From positions 17,937-81,936 of the forward strand of contig JANXBF010000002.1 in assembly GCA_025057615.1 (NCBI GenBank): a DNA stretch of 64,000 nt. Direction: 5' to 3'. The position numbers were made by a program, and so were the translations under genes. The notes under the pieces were generated by a model, which was not told the origin of the DNA, did not search any database, and saw only the letters and a list, made by a program, of their open reading frames with translations. Shown here piece by piece: positions 23,571 to 32,056 of this stretch; position 1 is the stretch's first letter; each line of letters starts with the position of its first letter. Origin of the DNA: Candidatus Calescibacterium sp. GTDB lineage: Bacteria; DRYD01.

Positions 23571-26017
23571 AAACATTGAATTTTCAAGAGATAGAGCGTA
23601 AGTGGCAGAAATATTGGGAAGACAACCAGATATATAAAGCTGTGTTTGATAAAACCAAACCCAAATATTATGTTTTGGAGATGTTTCCCTATCCCAGTGG
23701 TCAGCTTCATATGGGTCACGCCAGGAATTATTGTATAGGTGATGCCATTGCAAGGTATTACTTATTAAAGGGGTATAATGTTTTGCATCCGATAGGGTGG
23801 GATGCTTTTGGGCTACCTGCTGAAAACGCCGCTATAAAGCATAAAATACATCCAAAGAAGTGGACAGACAACAATATAGAAAATATGAGAAAGCAACTCA
23901 AACAGTTGGGTATATCCTATGACTGGTCAAGAGAGATTAATACTTCTCTACCAGAGTATTATAAATTCACACAATGGATGTTTCTAAAACTGTATGAAAA
24001 TGACATGGTTTATAGGAAAAAAGGAATAGTAAACTGGTGTGCTTATTGTAATACCGTTTTAGCAAATGAGCAAGTTATTGATGGAAAATGTTGGAGATGT
24101 CACAATATTGTTGGTAAAAAAGAACTTGAACAGTGGTATGTGAGAATAACCAAGTATGCTGATAGTCTTCTATCTGAGCTGGATAGTTTGGAAGGTTGGA
24201 GCGATTATGTTAAACAAATGCAACGCAATTGGATAGGTAAAAGTAGTGGTGCAAAAATAAACTTTAGGGTTCCTGAGTTGAACGAATTTTTAGAGGTTTT
24301 TACAACCAGAGCTGATACTTTACCAGGTGTTACTTTCATATCTATTGCTCCCGAACATCCGATGGTCAGAAAAATTTTGGAAAAAAATAGTAATCCTGAA
24401 TTGGATTTATACCTTCGAAGATCAATGTCTTTAACTACCACTGAAAGAACAAAAGAAAAAACAGGGGTATTTACAGGACTCTATGCTGAGAACCCTTTAA
24501 ATGGTAATTTAATTCCTATTTGGGTTGCTAATTATGTTTTAGTTGATTATGCCACGGGTGCAGTTATGGGGGTTCCTGCCCATGACCAAAGGGATTATGA
24601 ATTTGCTAAAGTTTATAATCTACCTATAATTCCTGTTATTATGCCTGAGTATGAAGTAGAAAATGCTGCTTATGAGGAAAGCAAAGGAAAGATGTTTAAT
24701 GTTGGTTTTGTTGGCGGTATTTTAGTTGATGGCATGGATTGCAACGATTTTAGAAAATTTGTTGTAAAGTATTTAGAATCAAGAGGAATTGCTAAAGAAG
24801 ACATAAATTACAGATTAAAGGATTGGTTGATTTCCCGGCAGAGATATTGGGGAGCACCTATTCCGATAGTTTACTGTGATTCTTGTGGTGTTGTTCCAGT
24901 ACCATTTGAAGATTTGCCTGTTATGTTACCAGATGATATAGAGATAACTGGAAAAGGTGATTCTCCTTTGGCTTACTCTTCTGAATTTGTTAATACCTTG
25001 TGTCCAAAATGTAAGGGGAAAGCTAAGAGAGAAACAGATACAATGGACACTTTCGTTTGCTCAAGTTGGTATTTTTGGAGATATACGAGTCCTAATGAGA
25101 CAGATAAACCATTCGATCCTGAAGAATTGGGTTATTGGATGCCCGTCGATCAATATATAGGTGGGATAGAACATGCTGTTATGCATCTGTTATATTCTCG
25201 TTTTATGAGCCACTTTCTGTATGATTTGGGAGTTGTTCCTACTAAGGAGCCATTCAAAAATTTGCTTAATCAGGGAATGGTATGCAAAGATGGTAAGGCT
25301 ATGTCTAAATCTCTTGGGAATATAGTTTCTATTGAAGAAATTATTGAGAAGTATGGTGCAGATACTGGAAGAGTATTTGAATTGTTTGTTGCTCCTCCAG
25401 AAAAAGATATAGAATGGTCAGATAATGGTATAGAAGGTGTACATAGATTTTTAAACAGATATTTTAAGTATTGTATTGAATTAATAAATAGTGAAGTTTA
25501 TAATCATGATCAAGAAGTTGATCATAAAAGGATATTAAATAAAGTATATAAATCTCTGTATAAGATAACGGAAGAATTCGAAACGCAGAGATATCATTTC
25601 AATACTTCTATAGCATCACTTATGGAAATGTTGAATTACTTAGAGGATAATAAAGATAGTGTTAGAAGATTGAATATTAAGCATAAGGAAATATTGATAA
25701 ATATATTGATAAAGGTGTTAGCTCCGTTTGCACCCCACATAGCTGAAGAGCTATGGAGTTTATGGGGTAAGAAAGATAGTGTTTTTAAGGACAAGTGGCC
25801 AGATATAAATACAGAGTATCTTGTAGAAGAAAAGATAACTATTCCTGTTCAGATTAATGGTAAATTGAGAGGACAAATTGAAATAGAAAATAACGCAGAA
25901 ATAGACCAAATAATGGATTGTATAAAAATGGACCATAAAATTTACAAGCATATAAGTGATAAGACAATAAAAAATATTATTTTTGTAAAGAATAAAATAG
26001 TAAATATAATTGTCTAG
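23567..26017 (+). CDS. leuS: Leucyl-tRNA synthetase
   Basis: 816 aa, full length. Class I synthetase: MFPYPSGQLHMGHARNYCIGD contains the HMGH signature (about 48-51), WDAFGLPAENAAI follows, the CP1 editing domain holds TTRADTLPGVTF and DYATGAVMGVPAHDQRDYEFA, and the KMSKS loop reads GKAMSKSLGN (about 578) with the first Lys replaced by Ala. A zinc-type Cys cluster (WCAYC, CWRCH) is present. It overlaps both neighbours by a few bases. Confidence 0.97.
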   Translation: MKTLNFQEIERKWQKYWEDNQIYKAVFDKTKPKYYVLEMFPYPSGQLHMGHARNYCIGDAIARYYLLKGYNVLHPIGWDAFGLPAENAAIKHKIHPKKWTDNNIENMRKQLKQLGISYDWSREINTSLPEYYKFTQWMFLKLYENDMVYRKKGIVNWCAYCNTVLANEQVIDGKCWRCHNIVGKKELEQWYVRITKYADSLLSELDSLEGWSDYVKQMQRNWIGKSSGAKINFRVPELNEFLEVFTTRADTLPGVTFISIAPEHPMVRKILEKNSNPELDLYLRRSMSLTTTERTKEKTGVFTGLYAENPLNGNLIPIWVANYVLVDYATGAVMGVPAHDQRDYEFAKVYNLPIIPVIMPEYEVENAAYEESKGKMFNVGFVGGILVDGMDCNDFRKFVVKYLESRGIAKEDINYRLKDWLISRQRYWGAPIPIVYCDSCGVVPVPFEDLPVMLPDDIEITGKGDSPLAYSSEFVNTLCPKCKGKAKRETDTMDTFVCSSWYFWRYTSPNETDKPFDPEELGYWMPVDQYIGGIEHAVMHLLYSRFMSHFLYDLGVVPTKEPFKNLLNQGMVCKDGKAMSKSLGNIVSIEEIIEKYGADTGRVFELFVAPPEKDIEWSDNGIEGVHRFLNRYFKYCIELINSEVYNHDQEVDHKRILNKVYKSLYKITEEFETQRYHFNTSIASLMEMLNYLEDNKDSVRRLNIKHKEILINILIKVLAPFAPHIAEELWSLWGKKDSVFKDKWPDINTEYLVEEKITIPVQINGKLRGQIEIENNAEIDQIMDCIKMDHKIYKHISDKTIKNIIFVKNKIVNIIV

Positions 26018-27080
26018 ATTGGAAAGGAAATTTTTGGTGTCAAAGGAAAAATTTTTAAACCAAGCTACTTCAGTAGATAACATAGAAAAATTCTTAGAAA
26101 TTTTAGGAAAATTTTATATAATGTTTGACCAAAATAAGATAACATATAATGAAGATGTTTTCAGGGATGTTTTTCTACCAAATGATTTTATTAAATCTTT
26201 GATTGATAAAGTTAGAAATTTCTATTTTACTAATATCGAAAATATTGATAAAATAAATACTGCAATTATTACCACTTCTTTGCATGGGAGAGAAATGAAT
26301 TTAGAATTCATCATAATCAATAAAGATAATAAATACTTTTTTGTTCTTTCGAATGATAGCTATATTCGCTATGAATTTTTTAGAACTAATATTTTAAACA
26401 CTCTTTCTCATGAACTTAAAACTCCTTTGACGATAATAAAGGGATATGTACAGTATGTTATGAAATCTTTACCAGAGAGGAATGCTCTTATGAACATTAT
26501 GTCCGTTATTTTGAATGAGACTTATAGATTGGAAGAAATAATATCTGAGTTAATAGAAGTTTCAAAATTTTACTCAAATTCGGTCATTATTAAAAAGGAT
26601 ATCTTTTCTGTTAATAGTTTGATTAATATGGTTATAAATAAGTTTGAGCCTAAGATTAAGTCTAAGGGAGTTTCTATGTCTGTGGAAATACAGAATAATG
26701 ATTTTGAAGTAGTTGCGGATTTTGAAAAGATGAGATATGTTATTTCTGAATTAATAGAGAATTCCATAAAATATGGTAAAGATAAGATTTTTTTGAGATG
26801 TTTTGAAAATACAGAAGGTTTTTATTTTGAAATTATTGATAATGGTAAAGGAATGTCAAAAGAAATTATCAAAAACTTATTTAACTTGTTTATTAGGACG
26901 GAGAATGAGCTTAACAGAAAGATATATGGGCTTGGTGTAGGATTGTTTCTTGTTAAAAAGATAGTTGAAGCTCATGGAGGAGAAATATACATTAAATCTA
27001 AGCTTAATAAAGGAACCAGAGTGATGATATTTATACCGAGGACTTTTTCTGCAGCTGGTAGCCTATTTGCAGGTGAGTGA
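26010..27080 (+). CDS. Soluble sensor histidine kinase
   Basis: 356 aa. The N-terminal 125 residues are a possible sensor domain without membrane segments, followed by the H-box NTLSHELKTPLTIIKGYVQYV (His about 133), N-box LIENSIKYGKD (about 248), G1 EIIDNGKGMS and G2 YGLGVGLFLVKKIVEAHGG. Class I kinase of HisKA/HATPase type. The listed TTG start overlaps leuS by eight bases; a GTG at 26038 preceded by GGAAAGGA is an alternative. No response regulator is adjacent; its partner may be one of the regulators at 45-47 kb, or elsewhere. Confidence 0.9.
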   Translation: MSRLERKFLVSKEKFLNQATSVDNIEKFLEILGKFYIMFDQNKITYNEDVFRDVFLPNDFIKSLIDKVRNFYFTNIENIDKINTAIITTSLHGREMNLEFIIINKDNKYFFVLSNDSYIRYEFFRTNILNTLSHELKTPLTIIKGYVQYVMKSLPERNALMNIMSVILNETYRLEEIISELIEVSKFYSNSVIIKKDIFSVNSLINMVINKFEPKIKSKGVSMSVEIQNNDFEVVADFEKMRYVISELIENSIKYGKDKIFLRCFENTEGFYFEIIDNGKGMSKEIIKNLFNLFIRTENELNRKIYGLGVGLFLVKKIVEAHGGEIYIKSKLNKGTRVMIFIPRTFSAAGSLFAGE

Positions 27081-28423
27081 TTATGAAAAGTTTTGATATC
27101 TACAAATATAAAGTTGTTGAAAAAATAAATATCTTGAGTATAGAAGAACGGGAAAAGATACTAGAAAAAGCCGGATATAATTTATTTAATATTAGTTCTA
27201 AGAATGTAACTATTGATTTGCTTACAGACAGTGGTACAAACGCTATCAGTGATTTACAGTTATCTATGATGATGCTTTTTGATGAGTCTTATGCAGGTTC
27301 ATCGAGTTTTGAAAGATTCTTAGAAAGTGCTCAAAATTTCTGTAATAAAAAATATATAATTCCTGTACATCAGGGTAGGGCAGCTGAAAAGATAATAGCA
27401 GATATATTTTGCAAGGAAGGAAACTATGTTTTAAGTAATACTCATTTCGACACTGGATTTGCTATATACAGATATAAAGGCGCAATTCCTATAAATATAC
27501 CTACACCTGAGATAGATGATGATAGTTTTTGTTTCAAGGGTAACATTGATCTTTCTAGGTTAGAGTATCTACTTACAAATGAATGCAATAGAATTAGTCA
27601 TGTTGTTATGACTATTACGAATAATGCATTGGGTGGCCAACCTGTAGATATTGAAAATCTAAAACAAGCCTATTTACTTGTTAAACGTTATGATAAACCG
27701 TTTATTATAGATGGTTGCAGAATAGCTGAGAATGCAATGCTTTATAAAAAAGCAAAGAATGTGAATTTAAACATACGAGAAATCATACATTCATACACTT
27801 CTTACTGTGATATTTTCTATATGAGTACAAAGAAAGATGGGATTGCTCATATGGGTGGTTTTTTAGCGACTGATGAAGAGAAATGGGTATCAAAAATTAG
27901 GCAGCTGGCCATAATTTTTGAAGGTTTCCCTTCATATGGTGGTCTTTCGGGTAAAGATATGGAAATAATAGCTCGGGGATTAAATGAGGTTCTCTCAGAA
28001 GATTATTTGAATGATAGAATAAATCAGGTGTCTTTTTTGGGTTCATTACTTCACAAAGAAGGAATACCAGTAATAAAGCCATTTGGTGGACATGCTATAT
28101 TTGTGGATGCCCAGAAATTTATTGAACATATAACTCCTGATGATTTGGTAGGTCAGAGTTTGGTTGTGGAACTTTATAGACTTGGGGGAATAAGGGCTGT
28201 CGAAGTTGGTAATCTTATGTATGGAAAAGATGCTATTAAAAATCTCGTTAGGTTGGCTATACCTCGTAGAGTTTATACATATAGCCATCTGGAGTATGTT
28301 TGCGAAATTTTTAAAGAAATAAAAAATAATAAGAAAAATTTAACTGGTTTTGAAGTGGTTTCATCAGATCCTTTAGTTCCTCATTTTACTGCTGTTCTTA
28401 GACCTAAAAAGGTAGGTGGATAG
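27077..28423 (+). CDS. Tryptophanase / tyrosine phenol-lyase family beta-eliminating lyase
   Basis: 448 aa, a little shorter than E. coli TnaA. PLP enzyme that splits an aromatic amino acid to pyruvate, ammonia and indole or phenol. Visible: DESYAGSSSFERFLESAQ, VPVHQGRAAEKI-like HQGRAAEKI, FIIDGCRIAENAMLYKKA, the lysine loop FYMSTKKDGIAHMGGFLAT (about 249) and RLAIPRRVYTYSHLEYV. The RRVYTYSH string resembles tyrosine phenol-lyases, but GGIRAVEVGNL has Val where TPL needs the Arg that recognises the phenol, as in tryptophanase. Substrate is therefore unresolved. It overlaps the kinase by four bases. Confidence 0.85.
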   Translation: MIMKSFDIYKYKVVEKINILSIEEREKILEKAGYNLFNISSKNVTIDLLTDSGTNAISDLQLSMMMLFDESYAGSSSFERFLESAQNFCNKKYIIPVHQGRAAEKIIADIFCKEGNYVLSNTHFDTGFAIYRYKGAIPINIPTPEIDDDSFCFKGNIDLSRLEYLLTNECNRISHVVMTITNNALGGQPVDIENLKQAYLLVKRYDKPFIIDGCRIAENAMLYKKAKNVNLNIREIIHSYTSYCDIFYMSTKKDGIAHMGGFLATDEEKWVSKIRQLAIIFEGFPSYGGLSGKDMEIIARGLNEVLSEDYLNDRINQVSFLGSLLHKEGIPVIKPFGGHAIFVDAQKFIEHITPDDLVGQSLVVELYRLGGIRAVEVGNLMYGKDAIKNLVRLAIPRRVYTYSHLEYVCEIFKEIKNNKKNLTGFEVVSSDPLVPHFTAVLRPKKVGG

Positions 28424-28466
28424 GTTTTTAGGTTGTTAATTTTTTGTTAATTTTTTTTCGAAAAAC

Positions 28467-28494
28467 TTGACAAAACAATTTTTTACGATATTAA
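28467..28494 (+). promoter_or_regulatory. Sigma70-type promoter of the HD-GYP gene
   Basis: TTGACA, a 16-bp spacer, and TATTAA. A start about seven bases downstream would leave a leader of only about 10 nt before the ATG at 28511, with GGGGAGAG largely retained. It is the best -35 hexamer seen in the window. Confidence 0.5.
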
Positions 28495-28510
28495 TTCAGG
28501 GGAGAGTAAA

Positions 28511-29551
28511 ATGCCTCAAATAAAAGTTTTTTTTGATATAGAAAATAGTAAAGTAGAAAAATTTCTAAGGGATATTATTCGCAATTATGGAGAATTTGAT
28601 TTAGCAGAGGGAATAGGAAATTGCCAATTGATATTTACTGACAAAGAAACAAAATATACCATAATAAATAGCGATAATTTTATTCTATCTCCATCTGAAC
28701 CTACTGTAAATAAATCAATATTTGTCATAAAAGTTATAGAAAAGATTAATAATTACGATTTTGAGGATTTAAACCAGAGTGATTTACCAGTATTGATTGT
28801 TGATTTTAATGATCCTTTAAAAACATCTACAAATGTTAGAAATGTCCTAATTTTTTGTAAGAGAATTTTTCAATGTGGGTATCCTGATGAAATATCTGCT
28901 CTAAAAAGGAAAATAGAAGAATTAGATAATCAAGTTATTGTTATTAGCAAAGGTTTGCAAGAAACTCTTGAGGAGATGATATTGAGATTATCATTAGCTG
29001 TTGAAGCACGGGATTATTTCACAGGGGATCACGTAAAGAGAGTTGCTAACTATTGTAAAGTAATAGCTGAATATATTGGTCTTCCTTCTGATTTAGTTAA
29101 TAAAATTTATTTAGCTAGTCCATTACACGATGTTGGTAAGATAGGTATCCCAGATAACATACTTCTTAAGCCCGGTAAACTGACAACTGAGGAATTCGAA
29201 GTGGTTAAAAAGCATACTTTAATAGGGGCTCAGATACTTTCAAATTCTAAGCACGATGTTATAAAAAAGGCCGAGATAATAGCCTTGACACACCATGAAA
29301 AATATAATGGTACAGGGTATCCTTTGGGATTAAAGAAGGAGGAAATACCAATTGAGGGTAGGATAGTTGCTGTTGCAGACGTTTTTGATGCTTTGACAAC
29401 AAGAAGACCATATAAAGAGCCATGGACAGTGGAAAATGCAATGATGCAAATAAAAAAGGAAGCAAATCAACATTTTGATCCTGAAATTGTTAACGCCTTT
29501 GTTAAGTGTATTAAAAAGATAATCGAAATTAAACATACTTTTTCTTGTTAG
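28511..29551 (+). CDS. HD-GYP domain cyclic-di-GMP phosphodiesterase-like protein
   Basis: 346 aa. Residues 1-130 look like a receiver-type alpha/beta domain without the phosphorylatable Asp pattern, then a short helix (ALKRKIEELDNQVIVISKGLQ). The HD-GYP domain is complete: HDVGKIGIPDNILLKPGKL (about 205), HTLIGAQIL, ALTHHEKYNGTGYPLGLKKEEIPIEGRIVAVADVFDALTTRRPYK with the GYP motif at about 267. It probably hydrolyses c-di-GMP in response to a cytoplasmic signal. No GGDEF gene is in the window. It ends 15 bases from a convergent gene. Confidence 0.93.
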   Translation: MPQIKVFFDIENSKVEKFLRDIIRNYGEFDLAEGIGNCQLIFTDKETKYTIINSDNFILSPSEPTVNKSIFVIKVIEKINNYDFEDLNQSDLPVLIVDFNDPLKTSTNVRNVLIFCKRIFQCGYPDEISALKRKIEELDNQVIVISKGLQETLEEMILRLSLAVEARDYFTGDHVKRVANYCKVIAEYIGLPSDLVNKIYLASPLHDVGKIGIPDNILLKPGKLTTEEFEVVKKHTLIGAQILSNSKHDVIKKAEIIALTHHEKYNGTGYPLGLKKEEIPIEGRIVAVADVFDALTTRRPYKEPWTVENAMMQIKKEANQHFDPEIVNAFVKCIKKIIEIKHTFSC

Positions 29552-29566
29552 AACCTTTTATTTTAA

Positions 29567-29980
29567 TTATTCTATCTTTTTTATTTCTTTTTCTATTATC
29601 AATTCTATAGAATTTTCGGTTTCTTTAACCAGAAATTTTGAACACAAGTAAGTTAGTATATGAATTGTTAGACCATTCTTTGAAAAATTTTGAAGAATAT
29701 ATTCACTTATTTTAGTGGAAATATTTATTTTTAAGAGTATTTTTTGATCCTCATCTTCAAGATTAAATTTGGTCGTTATATGGTTTTGTTTATTCATATC
29801 TATTAGTAGGTTGATTGCTTCAGAAACAATTAATTTTATATTCTCTATTTCTTCTAGAGTTATTTTTTGGGTTGATAGTAACCCTGAGATTACAAGTCTG
29901 GGTATTATTATTATATTTTCTTGTGAAGGGAAAGTTATAGTTATCTCGAGATTAGTTTTTGTGTTTTCCACAATTTTCAC
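29567..29980 (-). CDS. RsbW-like HATPase (anti-sigma factor type), divergent
   Basis: 137 aa. The pattern FPSQENIIIIPRLVISGLLSTQKITLEEIENIKLIVSEAINLLID follows the first half of RsbW/SpoIIAB-type ATPases, where the N-box usually reads SExxxNAxxHA; here the Asn position gives SEAINLLID, and the C-terminal G-box is hard to see. Function as a kinase is uncertain. It is the last gene of the grpE-dnaK-dnaJ operon and overlaps the fur-type gene by 29 bases. No anti-anti-sigma factor or sigma factor is nearby. Confidence 0.65.
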   Translation of the reverse strand: MKIVENTKTNLEITITFPSQENIIIIPRLVISGLLSTQKITLEEIENIKLIVSEAINLLIDMNKQNHITTKFNLEDEDQKILLKINISTKISEYILQNFSKNGLTIHILTYLCSKFLVKETENSIELIIEKEIKKIE

Positions 29981-30353
29981 ACGTTCCTTCTAAATATATG
30001 TTTACTTTTTCTACATAGAAATCGTTGGGAAAGATTTCTATTTTCAACTCTTTTAGAGGTATATCAAAGATTTTTTTACATAGTTTACAGTAGAAGTTTA
30101 AATGTTCTTCTTCCATAAAATCAAATCTCTGTTCTTCTTTTATTTTTATATCGTGAATTATTTTTTTTTGTAAAAATAGATTCAGGTTAAGGTATACCGA
30201 GGTTTTGGATAGTGTTGGCAATTCTTTTTTGAGATGTGAATATATTTCATCTGCGGTAGGGTGAGTCTTGTTTTTCATCAGATATTCCAATATTTTTACT
30301 CTTATTATCGAAGGTTTTATATTATTCTTTTCTAATATTTTTTTTACTTTCAT
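29952..30353 (-). CDS. Fur/PerR-family metal-dependent repressor
   Basis: 133 aa. Winged-helix N-terminus with IKPSIIRVKILEYLMKNKTHPTADEIYSHLKKELPTLSKTSVYLNLNLF, then the dimerisation domain with HLNFYCKLCKKIFDIP and C-terminal GTCENCGKHKN, giving two CxxC pairs for a structural zinc site as in PerR. The His/Asp set around the sensing site cannot be assigned by eye. It overlaps the adenosyltransferase by four bases (ATGA). A metal permease heads the same operon, so it may regulate metal uptake or peroxide stress together with chaperones. Confidence 0.9.
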   Translation of the reverse strand: MKVKKILEKNNIKPSIIRVKILEYLMKNKTHPTADEIYSHLKKELPTLSKTSVYLNLNLFLQKKIIHDIKIKEEQRFDFMEEEHLNFYCKLCKKIFDIPLKELKIEIFPNDFYVEKVNIYLEGTCENCGKHKN

Positions 30354-30931
30354 TGCTCTAATTTTTTGTTATTTTTTATTATTGATAAGTTTTTGTTAAT
30401 AAGTAAATCAATTTTGATGGATATAGAAAAAAGTAAATCAGAGATTCTATTTACTATTTTCAGGATTAAAGGATTTATATTGTATTTGGAATTTGCTTGT
30501 AATAATATTGGTTCTACTTCTCTACATATTGATCTAGCTAAGTGCAAAGAGGCGCTGTAGGGGTCATTCCCAGGGATTATAAAGTTTTTGAGTTGTGGTA
30601 ATTCTTCCCATATTTTGTCTATTTGTGATTCTATATACTCAATATCTTTTTCTTCTATTCTTTCTATATTTTGAATATTTGTTCCAGCTAAGTCTGTCAT
30701 AATTTTGAAACAAATTATTTGTAGTTTTTCTAACTCGTTTGCTATCTCTTTTATTTTTGCTCTACTATTTTTTCTCTTTATTGAACTTATTAATGATTTG
30801 GAGAATCCTATGAACGATACTAATGTATCAATTTTACCATACGCCATTACTAGAGGATCATTTTTAGGGACTGTTTCTCCGCTGTAAAGTCTTGTTGATC
30901 CTTTATCTCCTATTTTTGTATATATTTTCAT
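30350..30931 (-). CDS. PduO-type ATP:cob(I)alamin adenosyltransferase
   Basis: 193 aa. Makes adenosylcobalamin. Visible: the ATP-binding N-terminus [35 protein letters not shown], then [29 protein letters not shown] and a helical end with [12 protein letters not shown]. The family usually reads YGxxDELNS and CRRxER; here these are DTLVS and CREVEP, so the protein is divergent although the core Asp and first Arg are kept. It implies a B12-dependent enzyme somewhere. It overlaps dnaJ and the fur-type gene by four bases each. Confidence 0.87.
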   Translation of the reverse strand: MKIYTKIGDKGSTRLYSGETVPKNDPLVMAYGKIDTLVSFIGFSKSLISSIKRKNSRAKIKEIANELEKLQIICFKIMTDLAGTNIQNIERIEEKDIEYIESQIDKIWEELPQLKNFIIPGNDPYSASLHLARSICREVEPILLQANSKYNINPLILKIVNRISDLLFSISIKIDLLINKNLSIIKNNKKLEQ

Positions 30932-32049
30932 TGTTTTTTCTTGAATATTTTGTCAAAAAAACTTTTTTTGTTATCTTCTTTTGATTCTGAAAACAGATGT
31001 CTAATTGATTCCAATGCTTTAATTTGCTCTGATGATAACTTTTTAGGAAATACTATTTTTAATTTTATGATAAAGTCTCCTTTTTTGTTTGAATCCTTGG
31101 TTGGCATACCTTGATTTTTTATTACTATTTCTGAGCCTGGTTGAGTTGATGGAGGTACTTCTGCTTCTATGTAACCACTAATATGTGGAACTTTTATTTT
31201 TGTTCCCAGTATTGCATCTATGAAATTTATGGGGTATTCTATTATTAAATTGCTATTTTTTCTGATTAAAAATGGATGATCCAATATTTTTATTTTTATG
31301 TATAAATCTCCATTTCTGCCACCATTTATTCCTTCATTTCCTTGTCCCTGGATTAGTAGAACTTCTCCATTTTCTACTCCTTTGGGTATATTTATTTCTA
31401 TTTCTTTTTCTTGTTGTATAAATTTGTTGCCTTGGCATGTGGGACATATTCTTTTTGGTGTATAGCCCCAACCATGACATTGATCACAGGTGTACGTACT
31501 TACGACAGTTCCCCATAAAGATTTCGCTCTATAACTGACTTGTCCAGTTCCTTTACATTTTTCACATTTTATCAATTCCTCTTTCGGGAATCCCAATCCT
31601 TGACATTGGTGACATACTTTTTTGTAGGGTATTTTTATTTTCTGTGTTTTCCCAAAATATGCATCTTCTAATGTTATTTCTAAGTTTAATGTTATGTCTT
31701 TTCCTTTTTGCGGTCTATATAGTTCATCTATAGGATTAACTCTGTTGTAAGTAGTGGATTTGAAAATAAAGTCATCGAATAATTCTGAAAAGATATCGAA
31801 AATATCTGATGTTTGAACATTTCCTTGATAAGTATTTTCTATTTTTCCGTAGCGATCATATATCCTTCTTTTTTCTGGATCGCTTAATACTTGAAAAGCC
31901 TCATTTATTTCTTTGAATTTTTTTTCTGCCTCTTCTTTGTTTTCTGCTACATCTGGATGATATGTTTTAGCCAATTTCCTATATGCTGTTTTTATTTCTT
32001 CTTCTGAAGCGTTTCTACTGACCCCAAGGATTTCGTAATAATCTTTCAT
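30928..32049 (-). CDS. dnaJ: Chaperone protein DnaJ
   Basis: 373 aa, full-length type I J-protein that stimulates DnaK ATPase and delivers clients. J-domain [34 protein letters not shown] with the HPD motif at about 32-34; a short spacer; four CxxCxGxG-type repeats [24 protein letters not shown] and CPTCQGNK (the last G replaced by K), giving two zinc sites; then C-terminal substrate domains. The usual Gly/Phe linker is short and poor in glycine. It starts seven bases after dnaK. Confidence 0.97.
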   Translation of the reverse strand: MKDYYEILGVSRNASEEEIKTAYRKLAKTYHPDVAENKEEAEKKFKEINEAFQVLSDPEKRRIYDRYGKIENTYQGNVQTSDIFDIFSELFDDFIFKSTTYNRVNPIDELYRPQKGKDITLNLEITLEDAYFGKTQKIKIPYKKVCHQCQGLGFPKEELIKCEKCKGTGQVSYRAKSLWGTVVSTYTCDQCHGWGYTPKRICPTCQGNKFIQQEKEIEINIPKGVENGEVLLIQGQGNEGINGGRNGDLYIKIKILDHPFLIRKNSNLIIEYPINFIDAILGTKIKVPHISGYIEAEVPPSTQPGSEIVIKNQGMPTKDSNKKGDFIIKLKIVFPKKLSSEQIKALESIRHLFSESKEDNKKSFFDKIFKKKQ

Positions 32050-32056
32050 ACCCTAT

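Noticed and set aside
25296-25320. KMSKS loop of LeuS reading AMSKS as evidence of inactivity
   Set aside because: The second, catalytically important Lys is kept and all other motifs are intact, so the enzyme is judged functional.
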